From: Paenibacillus tritici
Lineage (GTDB): Bacteria > Bacillota > Bacilli > Paenibacillales > Paenibacillaceae
Length of the DNA stretch: 64,000 nt
Direction of reading: 5' to 3'
Assembly: GCF_013204885.1 (NCBI RefSeq)
Contig: NZ_JABMKX010000020.1
Location: forward strand, 1-64,000
Shown: piece after piece, positions 8,749 to 17,688 of the stretch
Layout: each line of letters starts with the position of its first letter
Position numbering within the stretch: the stretch's first letter is position 1
Notes under the pieces: generated by a model
What the model was told of the DNA's origin: nothing
Seen by the model: only the letters and a program-made list of their open reading frames with translations
Databases searched by the model: none
Position numbers and translations under genes: made by a program

Positions 8749-10242
8749 CTAATGATTCATCCGGTAATACAGGTCATTCCAGCGCAGCTCATTCTCAAGT
8801 GAAATCAGGGTGCTGGAGGTGTCGATGACAAGGCACTCGACCCCTGCCATACGCGCCCAATCCCGGAGCTGTTCACTTGTTGTATGGAAGGAAAAGGCGA
8901 AGTGATGTGCACCCCCGGCCAGAATCCATGCTTCCGATGCACGGGTCAAGGACGGCTCCGGCTGCCAGAGGAGCCGCGCTACCGGCAGATGAGGCATTCT
9001 ATGTTCATTCTGTACGGCATTCACTTCATTGACGATCAGGCGGAACCGGTCGCCCATATCCACCAGGGTGGCATTGATTCCTGTGCCGCTTGCGCCGTTA
9101 AATATTAGACGCGCCGGAGCTTCCTTGCCGCCGACAAACAAGGGATGCACTTCAATCCTTGGTCTGTCCGCAGCCAGGGACGGGCAGATCTCCAGCATAT
9201 GGGAGCCCAGCACCATTTCATTGCCCTTTTGCAGATGATACGTATAATCCTCCATGAAAGAGGTCCCTTGATTGCCGGCCATAATCTTCATCATCCGTAC
9301 CAGCGCGGCCGTCTTCCAGTCTCCCTCACCGCCGAAGCCGTAGCCTGCCGCCATCAGCCGCTGAGCCGCCAGCCCCGGCAATTGCTTCAGTCCATGCAGG
9401 TCCTGGAAGCTGGTCACGAACGCTGTATATCCGCCCTCCTCCAAAAACTCGCTCAGCGCAATCTCCATCCGCGCCTGTTCACGAATAGCTTCCCGTTCAG
9501 CGCCATCGGCGCGACCCTGATCTGTAAAATCATACAATTCGGCGTATTCATCCATCAGCCTACGCAGCTTGGCATCACTTACACTCCGAACCCGTTCAGC
9601 CAGATCACCGGCCGGATAACCGTTGACCGTCCACCCCAGCTTGATTTGCGCCTCCACCTTATCGCCTTCCGTCACCGCGACATCACGCATATTGTCGCCG
9701 AATCTGGCGATTCTCATTGTCTGGCTCCCGGTATAGCCCGCCGCCGTCTTCATCCACCCTCCGATTCTTGCACGCACCTCTTCATCCTTCCAGTGACCTG
9801 CAATAATCTTCCGGGCCATGCGCAGGCGGGCGCCGATGAACCCGAACTCACGGTCACCGTGCGCCGCCTGATTCAAGTTCATAAACTCCATGTCGATACT
9901 GTCCCAGGGAATCTCGACATTGTATTGGGTATGGAGATGGAGCAGCGGCTTGCGCAGCTGGGTTAGCCCCGAGATCCACATTTTGGCCGGAGAGAAGGTG
10001 TGCATCCATGTGATCACCCCCGCGCAGGTCCCGCTGGAATTGGCTTCAAGGCACACTCGCAGAATCGCTTCCGGAGCCGTGACTGTTTCGCGGAACTCAA
10101 TCGGATATGGAAGGCCTCCTTCGCGGTTTAGCTCCTCGACCATTTTCCTGGAATTCTCCTCCACCTGCTCAAGTACATCCTCTCCGTACAAACCTTGGCT
10201 TCCTGTTACAAACCAGAATACATATGGCTTAGCTTGCAGCAT
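8749..10242 (-). CDS. araA: L-arabinose isomerase family protein
   Basis: Metal-dependent aldose-ketose isomerase, L-arabinose to L-ribulose; many members also turn D-galactose into D-tagatose. It is full length (497 aa), starting KPYVFWFVTGSQGLYGEDVL. The four metal-binding positions known from E. coli AraA are represented by Glu in GFGGEGDWKT, Glu in SFMEDYTYHL, His in GSHMLEICPS and His in GAHHFAFS. It is the last gene of a long operon, 19 bases after the mutarotase-like gene. No araB ribulokinase or araD epimerase accompanies it. The kinase and aldolase upstream are of other families, so the true in vivo substrate is open. Confidence 0.93.
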   Translation of the reverse strand: MLQAKPYVFWFVTGSQGLYGEDVLEQVEENSRKMVEELNREGGLPYPIEFRETVTAPEAILRVCLEANSSGTCAGVITWMHTFSPAKMWISGLTQLRKPLLHLHTQYNVEIPWDSIDMEFMNLNQAAHGDREFGFIGARLRMARKIIAGHWKDEEVRARIGGWMKTAAGYTGSQTMRIARFGDNMRDVAVTEGDKVEAQIKLGWTVNGYPAGDLAERVRSVSDAKLRRLMDEYAELYDFTDQGRADGAEREAIREQARMEIALSEFLEEGGYTAFVTSFQDLHGLKQLPGLAAQRLMAAGYGFGGEGDWKTAALVRMMKIMAGNQGTSFMEDYTYHLQKGNEMVLGSHMLEICPSLAADRPRIEVHPLFVGGKEAPARLIFNGASGTGINATLVDMGDRFRLIVNEVNAVQNEHRMPHLPVARLLWQPEPSLTRASEAWILAGGAHHFAFSFHTTSEQLRDWARMAGVECLVIDTSSTLISLENELRWNDLYYRMNH

Positions 10243-10261
10243 ATCAAATTCCTCCGTTAGT

Positions 10262-11311
10262 TCAGCTCGTTTTGAATTTCAATTCAATCTCGTAATGAAC
10301 GGCTTCTCCAGGCTCCAGCAGCTTCAAAGAATGCGCTCCGCGCTCCTCCGCTCTCCCCCGGGTCCAGCAATTGGACGGCTCGAGTCCCAGCACATGTTCG
10401 CCTGCTCCGGGCATTCTCCACTGCACCAATCTGGGCAGCGTCCGCTGATCCCACTTCAGCTCTACCGTCAGGCCTCCCGATGAAGAGGATAAGCCGGGTA
10501 CAGGAAAAGAAGGGCTGCTGATTTGAGCGCAGATGTACGTTTGCCGTTCCAATGGCTCATGGTAGTACACTTGCTCCTTAAAACGATGATCCGGCGCCTG
10601 CCATTCATCTATCCGTGATATCTCCATATCATCATCACGCGGAGCACAGCTGCTCTCCGGCAATACGATCCGGGTATCCTCCGCAAGCAGCGGAAATCCA
10701 AAGTTGAAATGATACAGCATCAGATGCGGGGCCGGTGTAAAGCCTGCATTCTCCACGCAATCGTTAAGCAGCAGACTGTTCTCTCCAAGCCTGCTTGTAA
10801 TGGTGCGGGTCAAACGCAGCTTATGTCCAAAAATGGACGTCTCCTCTATGACTCCCCGCAGGCGGAACTCATATTCATTGCCTTGCCATTCCGCCTGATA
10901 CGAAGCTTGGCGTGCAGGCGTATGATGGATCTGCCCATGCAATCCATAAGCTCCGTATTCGTCCCGGCCGGCCGCACCTGCCTGCGACAATCCGCAAGTC
11001 ATCAGCAACCCGCCGGAAGCCGTGTGTAGCCAGTGATTCCCCTCATCCCTGAAATAAGCGGCATGGGGATCGCCGTTGGCGGCAGACCAGCTAACCGGAA
11101 TGCCGCAGAATTCAGCCAAAGAGATATCCATTCCCTTGCCGGGATGCACCCAATAGGAGAGGCCAGAGCCGGTCCGCACACGGAACACTTCCTGACCGGC
11201 CTCCGGCCCTTCTCTCATTACAAAGGGCTGCACTCCCGCAAGCTGCTCTATTCTCCCAACTCTGGCTTCCAGCTCACGACGGGTCCATTCTCTGCCATAA
11301 AGTCTTGTCAT
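10262..11311 (-). CDS. Aldose 1-epimerase-like protein (DUF4432 type)
   Basis: Cytoplasmic protein of the galactose-mutarotase superfold, probably interconverting anomers of the sugar handled by the operon. Family-like segments include SYWVHPGKGMDISLAEFCGI, LHGQIHHTPA (a conserved His), LYHFNFGFPLL and MPGAGEHVLGLEPSNC. This is the pattern of DUF4432/aldose epimerase family proteins rather than classical GalM. The frame opens at 11359, inside the upstream aldolase gene. AGGAGG lies 9 bases before ATG 11311, giving MTRLYGREW (349 aa) and removing the overlap. Its place between aldolase and isomerase supports a role on a free pentose or hexose. Confidence 0.75.
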   Translation of the reverse strand: MTRLYGREWTRRELEARVGRIEQLAGVQPFVMREGPEAGQEVFRVRTGSGLSYWVHPGKGMDISLAEFCGIPVSWSAANGDPHAAYFRDEGNHWLHTASGGLLMTCGLSQAGAAGRDEYGAYGLHGQIHHTPARQASYQAEWQGNEYEFRLRGVIEETSIFGHKLRLTRTITSRLGENSLLLNDCVENAGFTPAPHLMLYHFNFGFPLLAEDTRIVLPESSCAPRDDDMEISRIDEWQAPDHRFKEQVYYHEPLERQTYICAQISSPSFPVPGLSSSSGGLTVELKWDQRTLPRLVQWRMPGAGEHVLGLEPSNCWTRGRAEERGAHSLKLLEPGEAVHYEIELKFKTS

Positions 11312-11342
11312 ACCACTATTCCTCCTGCACCCGGGGAAAGCC

Positions 11343-12221
11343 TCAGGCTTGTCCGGCACTCCCGAAAATTCTCATCGTACGAACAATATCCTGCTGCACT
11401 GCTTCCATAGCCCATCTGGAAATGTCATGATAATAGCTTTTGTGCTGCTGCGCGCTGTTGGCCGCCAATTTCGCCTGGAGGGTATTGGCCACTTCATGCG
11501 CCATATTGGAATAATAGTTAAGCTTGCGGATGCCGCACTGTATGGAGGTGATATAGGCGGCTTCATCCAGTCCAGACCCGCCATGCATCACCAGCGGCAG
11601 GCCGGTAAGCTCTTTGATGAGCTTCAACCGCTCAAAATCCAGAACCGGTTCTGTCAGATAGACACCGTGCGCGGTCCCGTAAGCAACGGCGAGCGCATCG
11701 ACATCGGTATGTGCAATAAAGGTCTGTGCCTCTTGGGGATTGGTGTATACATCGTCCGGATCATATTCTTCGATCTCTTCCTCCGCTCCGCCGCCCTCCG
11801 GACGCAGAATCTTGCCAAGCTCGGCTTCTACGGAAACTCCGAGCGCCTTGGCGATTTTGCTGATCTCATTGGTCTGGCGGATATTCTCCTCCAACGGCAG
11901 ATGCGCACCGTCGAACATCACCGACGAGAAGCCGAGCTGCATCGCCCGGATCAGAATTTCGTGATCCTGGCCGTGGTCCAGGTGTACTGCAACGGGAATC
12001 CGCGCTTGCCTCGCAGCCGCCAGTATAATGGGAGCGATCACCTCCAGCGGAACCAGCGGAATATGCACTTCCGCAAAGGACAGAATGACCGGTGAGCGCG
12101 CCTCCTCGGCCCCGGCAATGATTCCCCGGATCATCTCCAAATTAATCACATTGTACGCGCCGACGGCATAACGCTTGGCTTCGGCATCCTTCATTAACTC
12201 TTTCAGGGTCACTAATGGCAT
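11343..12221 (-). CDS. Class II ketose-bisphosphate aldolase (KbaY/GatY/FBA family)
   Basis: Zinc-dependent aldolase that cleaves a ketose phosphate to dihydroxyacetone phosphate and an aldehyde. It shows the N-terminal VGAYNVINLEMIRGII, the zinc motif VAVHLDHGQDHE, SVMFDGAHLPLEENI, EAELGKI, a second zinc His in AVAYGTAHGVY and MHGGSGL, giving a complete 292-residue enzyme. The first HxDH cluster and the later His residues of the metal site are intact. It follows the FGGY kinase by 13 bases, so the kinase product is probably its substrate. Tagatose- or fructose-bisphosphate cleavage and ketose-1-phosphate cleavage are both possible. Confidence 0.88.
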   Translation of the reverse strand: MPLVTLKELMKDAEAKRYAVGAYNVINLEMIRGIIAGAEEARSPVILSFAEVHIPLVPLEVIAPIILAAARQARIPVAVHLDHGQDHEILIRAMQLGFSSVMFDGAHLPLEENIRQTNEISKIAKALGVSVEAELGKILRPEGGGAEEEIEEYDPDDVYTNPQEAQTFIAHTDVDALAVAYGTAHGVYLTEPVLDFERLKLIKELTGLPLVMHGGSGLDEAAYITSIQCGIRKLNYYSNMAHEVANTLQAKLAANSAQQHKSYYHDISRWAMEAVQQDIVRTMRIFGSAGQA

Positions 12222-12234
12222 TCTTCAGCATCTC

Positions 12235-13752
12235 CTATGGGTTCGACATGACGTTATTCACTGCTTGATACAGCCGTTTATATTTGGCGTAATTCTCATC
12301 ATAGTGCCTGCGGTTCTCCGGGCGGGGATAGAAGGTCGTGCCCACCTTCACCAAACGGCGGGCAGCTTCTGCATAGGAAGGGAACACTCCCAGCGCCACC
12401 CCGGCCAGAATAACCGCTCCGAGAATACCCGCCTCTTCGATATCAAGGGCGATGACGGCCCTGTTCATGATGTCCGCCTTGATTTGCAGCCACAGGGCGG
12501 ACTTGGCACCGCCGCCGCAGGCTTTTAGTTCCCTGATACGCATACCCGCTTGCTCCAGACAATCCAGATTGAGCCTCATCTCATAGGTGACGCCCTCCAT
12601 CAAGGCTCTGTACAGTTCACCCTTCGTGGTGTTGAAATTCAAGCCCGCGATGACCCCAACCGCAGCCGGATTCATGTAAGGTGTGCCTGAGCCGGCAAAA
12701 TGCGGCAGTACCAAAATGTCCGTGGGACCTTCTCCGGCGCTCTCGCCCATAATCTCATAGACACTTCGGCCGGACTCATCTGCCGCACATTTCTCTTCAT
12801 AACCGAACTGGTCCCTGTACCACTTCAATAGTGAACCACCGGTGAAATTAAAAGCATAGGTGGTATAACTCCCCTGGATATAAGGAACCAGCGCCAGCTT
12901 ACTGAGTGCAAGCGCCTTATCATTGACCTGCATTTTATGGAAGACCGGCGTGATGCACTCTACGGTGCCAATGCCGTCTACGGCCGAGCCTTCTTCCGTG
13001 ACTCCCGCGCCAATGGCGGCGCATACCTGGTCATGTCCGCCGAGCACCAGCTGAAGGTGGGCAGGCAGCCCCAGCGCCTCAGCCGCTGCGGGTGAAATCC
13101 GGCCGAGCCGTGATCCAAGCTCCAGCGCCTGGGGAAATATCCCGCTCCTTAAGCCTGACACCCGGATAATCTCCTCATCCCACTCAAGCCGGTGAACGTC
13201 AAAGGCCATCGTTCTGGACGCCAGCGAATAGTCGATCACGGGTCCTGCACCCAGCTTGTTGAGAATAAATGATCCAAACGGCAGAAAGGTATGAAGCTGC
13301 TCATAAATGTCCGGCCGCTCTTCCCGGTACCACATCAATTTGGAGAGGGTGTACATTGGATGGGGATGAAGGCCCGTCTTGCCAATGATGTTCTCTTCTC
13401 CGATGTGTTCCACCAAAACCTCCAGTTGCTCGCTTCCCCGCTTGTCAATATACAGCAGGCTGTTTCCAAGCACGCAGCCCGCGCTGTCGAGCAGAACGGC
13501 AGCCTCCCCAAAGGAAGAAACGGACAGTCCGGCAAGCATGGCAGGCGGTCGGTCATACTTAATCATTGCGGAACTGATCACAGCTTGAACCGCTTCCCAC
13601 ACCCGCTGCGGACTCAGCTCATAACAGCCGTTTTCCGGCGATTCCATGGGGTATTCCTTGTATGCCTGGGCCAGCACCTCACCCGTTGGAGCCATGATCA
13701 GACATTTCGTTCCTGTTGACCCGATATCTAGGCCTATGAGATCGACGGCCAT
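12235..13752 (-). CDS. FGGY-family carbohydrate kinase
   Basis: ATP-dependent sugar kinase of the FGGY family, related to xylulokinase and other ketose kinases. IGLDIGSTGTKCLIM is the N-terminal phosphate-1 motif. LVLGGHDQVCAAIGAG carries the catalytic Asp region, AVDGIGTVECI follows, and the C-terminal ACGGGAKSALWLQIKADIMNR with EEAGILGAVILAGVALG is the FGGY adenosine signature. Length 505 aa is normal. It lacks clear ribulokinase (AraB) features, so I do not name a substrate. It lies between GH31 and the aldolase with 9- and 13-base gaps and is clearly translated in the same operon. Confidence 0.85.
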   Translation of the reverse strand: MAVDLIGLDIGSTGTKCLIMAPTGEVLAQAYKEYPMESPENGCYELSPQRVWEAVQAVISSAMIKYDRPPAMLAGLSVSSFGEAAVLLDSAGCVLGNSLLYIDKRGSEQLEVLVEHIGEENIIGKTGLHPHPMYTLSKLMWYREERPDIYEQLHTFLPFGSFILNKLGAGPVIDYSLASRTMAFDVHRLEWDEEIIRVSGLRSGIFPQALELGSRLGRISPAAAEALGLPAHLQLVLGGHDQVCAAIGAGVTEEGSAVDGIGTVECITPVFHKMQVNDKALALSKLALVPYIQGSYTTYAFNFTGGSLLKWYRDQFGYEEKCAADESGRSVYEIMGESAGEGPTDILVLPHFAGSGTPYMNPAAVGVIAGLNFNTTKGELYRALMEGVTYEMRLNLDCLEQAGMRIRELKACGGGAKSALWLQIKADIMNRAVIALDIEEAGILGAVILAGVALGVFPSYAEAARRLVKVGTTFYPRPENRRHYDENYAKYKRLYQAVNNVMSNP

Positions 13753-13761
13753 GTCCCCGGT

Positions 13762-15831
13762 TCAGCCCCTCTCCCCATCCGGGACGTATTTCACACCGGC
13801 TAACCTATAGCGCTCAGAGATTATGTCTTGTTCTTCTATGCTCAGGCCGCCTTCCTGGGTCACCTTAATTGTGGCAAAAGGCAGGCTCTCAGAAATCATG
13901 GAATAGCTGACTGCATCATCACATAAAAGCGAACATTCCCCTGCTTCCGCGCCGTACAGAACAGGCTCTATATTAAAAACGGTATCGTCCCGGACACATA
14001 GAACGGGCTCTGCCCAAGGAATTAGCGCGCCCTGTCTGATATACAGAGGAACTTCATCCTCAGCAACCTGGCGGGTGATCCATTGTCCGCCGTTCAGCCA
14101 CTCTCCGGTCAATCGTTCGTACCAGCGGCCTTGAGGCAGGTAGAGCTTACGTGTGTCACCGTTACCATAGACAACAGGAGCAGCCATAAGATCCTCTCCA
14201 ACCATGAACTGGTCGAAGCAATCCAGCACCTCAGAGTCACCCGGGTAATCCATCACTAAGGGACGTATAGGCGGTACCCCCTGCTGACGGTATCTGCCAA
14301 ATGCGGCATACAGATAAGGAATCAGACTCATTCGGATTTGCAGAAGCTTCCTGCATTGCTGCGCCAGTTGCGGCCAATCCTCCAGCCATTCACCGGCATG
14401 GTTCTTGTCATGATCGAATTGCTTCCACGGCGGCGAAGGAATCATATAACAGTTAAGCACCGCCAGAGGCGAGAAAATCACAGCGCCAATCCGGCGCAGC
14501 AGCTCTTCCCTCGTTGCTGTCTGGCGGACCTCCGGCGACCAGAGCAGACCTGAGAAGGACGCTGTGGCCAGCCCCCGTACGAAGTCTTCATGGTCGTAGA
14601 GGTCGCTGTACAGTACATAAGGATAGGGCGCCGCGAGCGCTTGGGAAGCGCGCACCTGTCCATAGGTCCGGCGGTCCGCTGCCTTGAACGGGGCGAGCAT
14701 CGTTTGCTGATAGAGCTGGCCGAACAAGCTGTGCATCTGCTCCCCGTCCGCCCCTCCCGGAAAACGGGCGAAATCGGGAAAACCCCAGTTGCCGATATAA
14801 TCGCCGTTATCACATTCATCCAGCTTGAAGCCTGACAACCCCGCCTCAATGAAGGGCTGGTGGATGTCCGTGAAGGCTTTCCGGGCCTCAGCTTGGGTGA
14901 AATCCGGCACCAGACCGTCCCATACATAGCTGTCGGCCGAATAAGGCTTCAGCTCCGGGAAGACAGGACTATCAGGATGCACATAAGCATGTTCCCACAG
15001 ATTAAGCCGGTACCCCATATCATTCAGATCCTGGATCAGCCTTGTTTCATCCGGAAATCTGTTGCTGTCCCACACATAAGTACAGGAGTAGGCGTTCGTC
15101 TGCCAGCCGGGCTCCAGACCAAACATGTCGCAGGGCATCTCATCTTCCCTGATTTGCCGGGCTAACTGCAGGACATCTTCCTGATCCGCATGCCAGTCGG
15201 CGCGGTACATGACACCCAATCCCCACATCGGAGGTAACGCCCCGCCGCCGCTGAACAGATTATAGCGGCTGACCGCGTCCTTCATATCCCCGCCGCAAAA
15301 CACATAAATATCTACTCCTTGCGCCGCAGGGATATCCACCAGCATATTGCCGCTTCCCTTTTTCACTTCCCAGTGCCCCTTCTCGGTGCCTGCCGATTCG
15401 AAGCCTTCCAGATCCTGCCTGCTGCCAACTCTCTTGCACCCTCCGCTGAAAAAGGTCGCGTACCGGGCCGTATCCACCAGAATGGCATAACCGGCAGTAC
15501 TTACATAAAAGGGAACCGGCGCATGGGAGTCGCCCAGATCCGCGGACGGGTCGGAATTCGTGCGCAGCTTCTTCTTGCTGCCGCTCTGTCTGAACGATTT
15601 AAGCTGTAAGCCCAAACCGTATACTTCCTCTTCCGGCTCCAAGGGAATCTCCAGCAATACGGAGCCCTGGCGCGGTTGAAAATGAATGTCCTCCCTTAGA
15701 AAGGGAAGCGGATGATCTTCAAGCGCATTCAGCGCTTCGAGACATGTGACGGGCTTCAATACCGATACCGGTGTAAATTCTTCGGGTGTTCCGAAGGTCA
15801 GCTTAAAGATTCCACTGGCAATTTTCTGCAT
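13762..15831 (-). CDS. GH31 family alpha-glycosidase (alpha-xylosidase/glucosidase type)
   Basis: Retaining alpha-glycosidase that removes a terminal alpha-linked sugar from imported oligosaccharides. No signal peptide, so cytoplasmic. The N-terminal beta-sandwich contains EEVYGLGLQ. The barrel contains LPPMWGLGVMYRADWHADQ, MFGLEPGWQT and GFKLDECDNGDYI, where the Asp after KL is the expected nucleophile, and YSDLYDHEDFVRGLATASFSGLLWSPE carries the acid/base region. PLVMDYPGDSEV and LYLPQGRWYERLTGEWLNGG are the C-terminal sandwich. 689 aa is a usual length. GTAGGAG precedes the ATG. The substrate (alpha-xyloside, alpha-galactoside or alpha-glucoside) cannot be told from sequence alone. Confidence 0.88.
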   Translation of the reverse strand: MQKIASGIFKLTFGTPEEFTPVSVLKPVTCLEALNALEDHPLPFLREDIHFQPRQGSVLLEIPLEPEEEVYGLGLQLKSFRQSGSKKKLRTNSDPSADLGDSHAPVPFYVSTAGYAILVDTARYATFFSGGCKRVGSRQDLEGFESAGTEKGHWEVKKGSGNMLVDIPAAQGVDIYVFCGGDMKDAVSRYNLFSGGGALPPMWGLGVMYRADWHADQEDVLQLARQIREDEMPCDMFGLEPGWQTNAYSCTYVWDSNRFPDETRLIQDLNDMGYRLNLWEHAYVHPDSPVFPELKPYSADSYVWDGLVPDFTQAEARKAFTDIHQPFIEAGLSGFKLDECDNGDYIGNWGFPDFARFPGGADGEQMHSLFGQLYQQTMLAPFKAADRRTYGQVRASQALAAPYPYVLYSDLYDHEDFVRGLATASFSGLLWSPEVRQTATREELLRRIGAVIFSPLAVLNCYMIPSPPWKQFDHDKNHAGEWLEDWPQLAQQCRKLLQIRMSLIPYLYAAFGRYRQQGVPPIRPLVMDYPGDSEVLDCFDQFMVGEDLMAAPVVYGNGDTRKLYLPQGRWYERLTGEWLNGGQWITRQVAEDEVPLYIRQGALIPWAEPVLCVRDDTVFNIEPVLYGAEAGECSLLCDDAVSYSMISESLPFATIKVTQEGGLSIEEQDIISERYRLAGVKYVPDGERG

Positions 15832-15865
15832 AATCCATTTCTCCTACTGTAAATAGTTTTTGGAA

Positions 15866-16747
15866 CTATCCCTTCACGCTTCCCAGGACGAGACCAGACA
15901 CGAAATAACGCTGTAAAAAAGGGTAGACGCACAAGATGGGCAACGTGGCCAGAATGATCTGCGCGCTCTTGGTCGTGCGCGGTGAGATGCTGGCCAGGAG
16001 TGCGGCGTCCTCAGACCTCACATTGCTGAAATCGAAGCTGACAATAATGGAGCGTAAATAGGTGGCGAGCGGATAGTTCTCGGTCTGGTTCATGAAGATC
16101 ATTCCGTCAAACCAGCTATTCCAATGCCCTACCATAGCCAGCAGCAGGATGGTCGCAAAGGCAGGCAACGACAGCGGGAAATATAACCGCCACAGGATGG
16201 TCCAGTGTCCGGCTCCATCTATGCGGAAGGACTCATCCAGTTCCCGGGGCAGTCCTCTGAAGAAATTGATCATCAGAACGATGTTGAAGACCGCCAGGGC
16301 TGTCGGCAGAACCAGTACCATCATGGTATCCAGCATGTGGAGGGATTTCACCTGCATGTACAGGGGGACGATGCCTCCACTGAACAGGATGGTGAACATG
16401 AAAAACCATACATAAAACGTCCGCATGCTGAAATCCCTGTTCTCCCTGGAAAGGGGATAAGCTGAAATAAAGGTAACCAGCATCTGCAGGGCGCTGCCCA
16501 CAAGCACCCGGATCACAGCCACGCCCAAGGATCTTAGAAATTCCGGACGGGTAGCGATAAATTTATAAGCGTCCAGTGAAAAGTCCGACGGAAAAAACCG
16601 TACCTTCCCCATCGCCACCGCCGAGGCGGAGCTGAAGGAAATGGCTAACGTATTGACAATCGGCGCAATGCAGAGGATTCCCAAGAGAATGAGAAACACT
16701 TTGTTGAATACTGCGAACACGGTGCTGCCGTTCAAACGGTATTTCAC
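15866..16747 (-). CDS. Carbohydrate ABC transporter permease, LplC/YtcP type
   Basis: Inner subunit of an oligosaccharide importer with six predicted helices. The EAA loop, ELDESFRIDGAGHWTILWRLYFPLSLP, contacts the ATPase, and the C-terminus ending GLVLGSVKG is typical of LplC/YtcP. The frame opens at a TTG (16765) overlapping the upstream permease stop. AAAGGGGGAG directly before GTG 16747 makes VKYRLNGS the likelier start (293 aa). It pairs with the LplB-type gene upstream. No ATP-binding gene is present in the window. This subfamily commonly uses a shared MsmX-type ATPase encoded elsewhere. Confidence 0.9.
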   Translation of the reverse strand: MKYRLNGSTVFAVFNKVFLILLGILCIAPIVNTLAISFSSASAVAMGKVRFFPSDFSLDAYKFIATRPEFLRSLGVAVIRVLVGSALQMLVTFISAYPLSRENRDFSMRTFYVWFFMFTILFSGGIVPLYMQVKSLHMLDTMMVLVLPTALAVFNIVLMINFFRGLPRELDESFRIDGAGHWTILWRLYFPLSLPAFATILLLAMVGHWNSWFDGMIFMNQTENYPLATYLRSIIVSFDFSNVRSEDAALLASISPRTTKSAQIILATLPILCVYPFLQRYFVSGLVLGSVKG

Positions 16748-16761
16748 CCTTGCTCCCCCTT

Positions 16762-17670
16762 TCAAAAAATGCGGTAATCGGCAAACTTATAGGCCATATA
16801 ATAGGAGACTGAAATAAGTACTCCGGACACCATTGATTTAAACAGTCCTACGGCTGTCGCTACGCTATACTGTGCCTGATTGAAGGCCAGCCGGTAGACC
16901 AGCGTATCCAGGATATCGCCGGAATCGACCACCAGCGGATTGAGCAGCATGAATACCTGTTCGAACCCGGCGTTCAGCACATTGCCCAGACTGAGAGTAG
17001 CCAGAAGAATGATCGTAGGACGAATGCCGGGCAGCGTAACATGCCAGATCTGCCGCCAGCGGCTGGCTCCGTCAATCATGGCTGCTTCATATAAATCCGG
17101 ATTGATGGAGGTTAGCGCAGCCATATAGATAATCGTATTGAAGCCAAAGTTCTTCCACACTTCAGTAGTGACCAGTACGCCGGGGAACAGCCGGTTGCTG
17201 GACAGGAAGCCCACCGGCTCTCCGCCAAAGGCCTGGATGAGGCTGTTAATCACCCCCTCCAGACTGAGGACATCCAGAATGATGCCGCCGAGCACCACCC
17301 AGGACAAGAAATAAGGCAGGTACATCGCAGTTTGCAGCACCCGTTTCAGCTTCTGGCCGTGCATTTCGTTCAGCAGCAGCGCAACAACGATAGGCACAAT
17401 CAATGAAAATACAATTTTCAAAATCGAGATATAGATCGTGTTATACATGACTTGCCCGAAGCGGGGCATGGAAATAATATATTGGAAATTGTCCATCCCG
17501 ACCCATGGACCCGCAAGCCAGCCCTTGAACACGCTAAAGTTCTGGAAGGCCATCACAATCCCCATCATCGGGATATAGCAGAATAGAACAGCCAGTATAA
17601 TTCCCGGTATCAAAAACAAATGGTACGGTAATTCATGTCTGAAGCGGCTCTTCAGGTGCAAAGCTCTCAC
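16762..17670 (-). CDS. Carbohydrate ABC transporter permease, LplB/YtcP-partner type
   Basis: Second membrane subunit of the importer (302 aa, about six helices). It contains the EAA loop PDLYEAAMIDGASRWRQIWHVTLPGI, the conserved LPYFLSWVVLGG, and the N-terminal HLFLIPGIILAVLFCYIPMMGI. The start is a GTG with AAAGGGG 10 bases upstream. It follows the lipoprotein binding-protein gene by 18 bases and overlaps the frame of the next permease only if that gene starts at its upstream TTG. It acts in the cytoplasmic membrane with the two binding proteins of this operon. Confidence 0.92.
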   Translation of the reverse strand: MRALHLKSRFRHELPYHLFLIPGIILAVLFCYIPMMGIVMAFQNFSVFKGWLAGPWVGMDNFQYIISMPRFGQVMYNTIYISILKIVFSLIVPIVVALLLNEMHGQKLKRVLQTAMYLPYFLSWVVLGGIILDVLSLEGVINSLIQAFGGEPVGFLSSNRLFPGVLVTTEVWKNFGFNTIIYMAALTSINPDLYEAAMIDGASRWRQIWHVTLPGIRPTIILLATLSLGNVLNAGFEQVFMLLNPLVVDSGDILDTLVYRLAFNQAQYSVATAVGLFKSMVSGVLISVSYYMAYKFADYRIF

Positions 17671-17688
17671 AATAGGCTACCCCTTTCA

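Noticed and set aside
9145..9966. Long plus-strand frame of 273 codons inside araA
   Set aside because: It is antisense to a clearly conserved isomerase gene, has no ribosome site, and its sequence matches no family pattern.
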